Origin: Adiantum capillus-veneris
Lineage: Eukaryota; Streptophyta; Polypodiopsida; Polypodiales; Pteridaceae
Assembly (NCBI GenBank): GCA_014529385.2
Contig: CM043950.1
Location: 75,153,935 to 75,217,934 of the forward strand
Direction: 5' to 3'
DNA: 64,000 nucleotides
The notes under the pieces are model-generated. The model did not search any database, was not told the DNA's origin, and was given only the letters and a program-made list of their open reading frames with translations. The translations under genes were made by a program, and so were the position numbers. Shown here piece by piece: positions 62,212 through 64,000 of the stretch. How positions within the stretch are numbered: the first letter of the stretch is position 1; each line of letters begins with the position of its first letter.

Positions 62212-63354
62212 TGTCAGGAGTTTTTTGGAGCAAGGAATTGTGCATATGTACATACACATGCATGGTGCATCGAATAAAGGATTACCCAATTTCCATAGCC
62301 AGGTGGTTACGTGGGCCCACGTGTGTACAGGTAGGACATGGTGTACATAGTGCAACGATTTTCACTATTATCAATACCAGTGTGTTTTTTCTACAATAAG
62401 TAGGAGTTGGTAGCGCGTAAAACTTCTCGAGGAAGCTATCCACGAGCCGATGACATGAGGTAAGCAGGTGCGCCAGATGGCATCAAGTGGCGTCAGGAGG
62501 TCGAACGGGGTCAACACTTGCACGCCGAGAAGTATGGACACGACGTGGGTATTTTCTTGTGATACTTATGCAGAACGGTCATCATGAGGACCACTTTTTG
62601 GGGCCACTTCACGTGGTTGTGGGATGCATTATTTGAAAAAACTAAGTGCCAGGTGTGCAGATGATGCAAAAAGGTGACAACTATGCACTACGAGGTCAGT
62701 TTTTGCCCTGTTCGGGGTCCGTTTGAGGTCATCTAAAAGGCCACGGGTGCCCAAATAATAAAGCTAAGTGTGGGAACTGAAAAAACAGAGAGAAGACCAG
62801 AAAAAACGTGGAGAAGAGAGGAGGAAGAGCCGCAGGTGTGTTTTTGGGGTTTTTGGAGCCTGTTTTGGCCGTAAACTGCTCATCCGAAGTCGGATTTGAG
62901 CACTTTGACATTGTAGACTTGGGTTTTGGGCCATTCCAGATGCGATGGCGCTGTCCATTTTGCCAAATTCTTCACTCTTTTTCTGCTGTTTTTGATGTGT
63001 AAGTTTCTCCTATGAGTGAAGCTTTTGCTCCAATTTGTGATTGTATCTGGTATCTTTTACCCATATTGTGTGAGTTGTTTGCCCCATTGGTGTTGGCCCA
63101 AGCTCATTTGCATATAAACATCAGAAATTCTCCTCTTTTGAGCTGAATTTTTGGGTGTGTGTGTGTATGTGTGTGTCTCTGTGTGGAGTGGGCAAGTGGA
63201 TAGTCTCTCTCCTCTCACTCCAGAGGTGTGTTCCCAGTCTCGGCCAGGTGTGTTGTGTAAGCCGAGTGGTGCCCCATAGTGTGTGTGTGTATCTTCCCAA
63301 GAGTGTGTGTCGGGTTGTTATAGAGGCGCTGTGTGTGTTTTCATCCCGCTCACA
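62212..63354 (+). repeat. G3 3' LTR (1143 bp)
   Basis: Same ends as the 5' LTR; followed by ACGT. Confidence 0.94.
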
Positions 63355-64000
63355 ACGTGTATGATGTTTTTTGTGTCAAAATGGCTTGATATTGGTTGTC
63401 CTTGTAGCTGATAGTGCATGCTTCCATTCTATATGCCTGAATTTGAATTTGGGTCCCATTTGGTCAAGTTATGGCCATTTTGGTCCTGATCAGTCTTTTT
63501 GCAAGATATTGAGTGAGAATTGGATTTTGTGATCCAAATTGGATGAAGCTTGGTGGTTGGCTCTAAAATGGCATGTAGATCACTTCTTTGTGGTGGTTGC
63601 AACCCTGAAATGCAAAAATCAAGTAGGGAGATATCATACGCATATGATGTCTTTTTGGGTAAAACTGAACCATTTTGCATTGTAAGCTTGGATTTGGCTT
63701 TATATAGGCTTAGACAATGATTTTATGAAAGTTGGGTATAGTTTGGACTAAAATTGGCTATTGAGACATCATACGCGTGTGATGTCTTTTTTGTCATTTT
63801 TTGCACGAGATTGGTTCTGTGGGCTCCACATATGATAGCAACGGACTGTGTGTACTCAAATCTGGACTTGAAGTTGAGTATGGTGAATTTTGGCTAGGTC
63901 AGGCTTTAGACAGAGAATTTTCCGTTGATTGGGCTAATAGAGTGATCCCCTTGACCAAATGGTACCAAACTCCATATGTGGCATGTATTTGATATATATA
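63355..64000. other. Flank of G3 with repeated near-palindromic 22-bp motif; no gene seen
   Basis: The half-site GACATCATACG occurs with its inverted partner at 63630-63651 (GATATCATACG variant) and 63765-63786, and is split by G3 at 54660-54671 / 63355-63367. It may be the upstream part of LARD-like element 2. Confidence 0.5.

Larger units (their letters stand above)
54672..63354 (+). mobile_element. G3: well-preserved Tat-like Ty3/gypsy with two RNase H domains
   Basis: LTRs 54672-55797 and 62212-63354, TGTCAGG..CTCACA. The 4-bp duplication ACGT is at 54668-54671 and 63355-63358. A primer-binding-site candidate lies at 55804-55819 and a polypurine tract before 62212. Order: leader about 1 kb, gag, protease, RT, RNase H, second RNase H, integrase; no chromodomain. 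Only two in-frame stops in pol plus a gag-protease break were found. The LTRs are alike over nearly all their length, so this is the youngest large element here. Confidence 0.94.

Overview
The window reads as nuclear DNA of a plant with a large, repeat-rich genome. It is almost entirely LTR retrotransposons at different stages of decay, and I find no intact host gene. The plant assignment rests on the element types: a Tork/Tnt1-like Ty1/copia, Ty3/gypsy chromoviruses with chromodomains, Tat-like gypsy elements with a second RNase H, and initiator-tRNA-Met primer binding sites. A fern or gymnosperm is a guess from the style of the elements and cannot be settled from this sequence.

Left flank (1-17.2 kb). 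A broken FCP1/NIF-domain phosphatase-like gene (25-668) is the only recognisable host-type coding remnant. It is followed by a minisatellite of about 50-bp units (about 1.43-2.83 kb), a 5'-truncated chromovirus (3.3-5.3 kb), a non-coding DNA transposon candidate with 14-bp inverted termini (6785-8128), a non-gag-pol retroelement with a degenerate coiled-coil ORF on the minus strand (8.5-12.9 kb), and a minus-strand chromovirus (13.2-17.2 kb). The RT of that chromovirus is split by an 897-bp TRIM with target duplication CGGAT.

Central nest (17.5-51.5 kb). A plus-strand gypsy element (here G0) is cut in the middle of its RT at 22101 and resumes at 48395. The 26-kb insert is an LTR-internal-LTR-internal-LTR array of a non-gag-pol element (here Z). 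Inside the Z internal region lies a chromovirus derivative with 152-bp LTRs (G1, 25780-42042, target duplication AAAGT). G1 was itself hit twice: a copia sits in its 5' LTR (25797-30789, duplication GGCAA), and a Tat-like gypsy on the minus strand sits in its internal region (G2, 31177-40239, duplication GCGC). This gives four layers of insertion whose order is fixed by target duplications and split domains.

Right flank (51.5-64 kb). A second non-gag-pol element with a coiled-coil ORF (minus strand) carries, at its upstream side, the best preserved element of the window: a Tat-like gypsy (G3, 54672-63354) with two LTRs of about 1.13 kb and a gag-pol broken by only a few lesions. G3 landed in the centre of a near-palindromic motif that occurs twice more downstream.

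Most open reading frames here are transposon pieces or fall inside LTRs and simple repeats. Observations that go beyond routine TE annotation: paired loss of the first RNase H catalytic residue in G2 and G3 with an acquired RNase H present; 4-bp palindromic CG-centred target sites for both; a retropepsin-like segment in frame after the G0 integrase; Z LTRs with a 69-bp (23-codon) repeat; and three element groups carrying unidentified acidic or coiled-coil ORFs instead of gag-pol.
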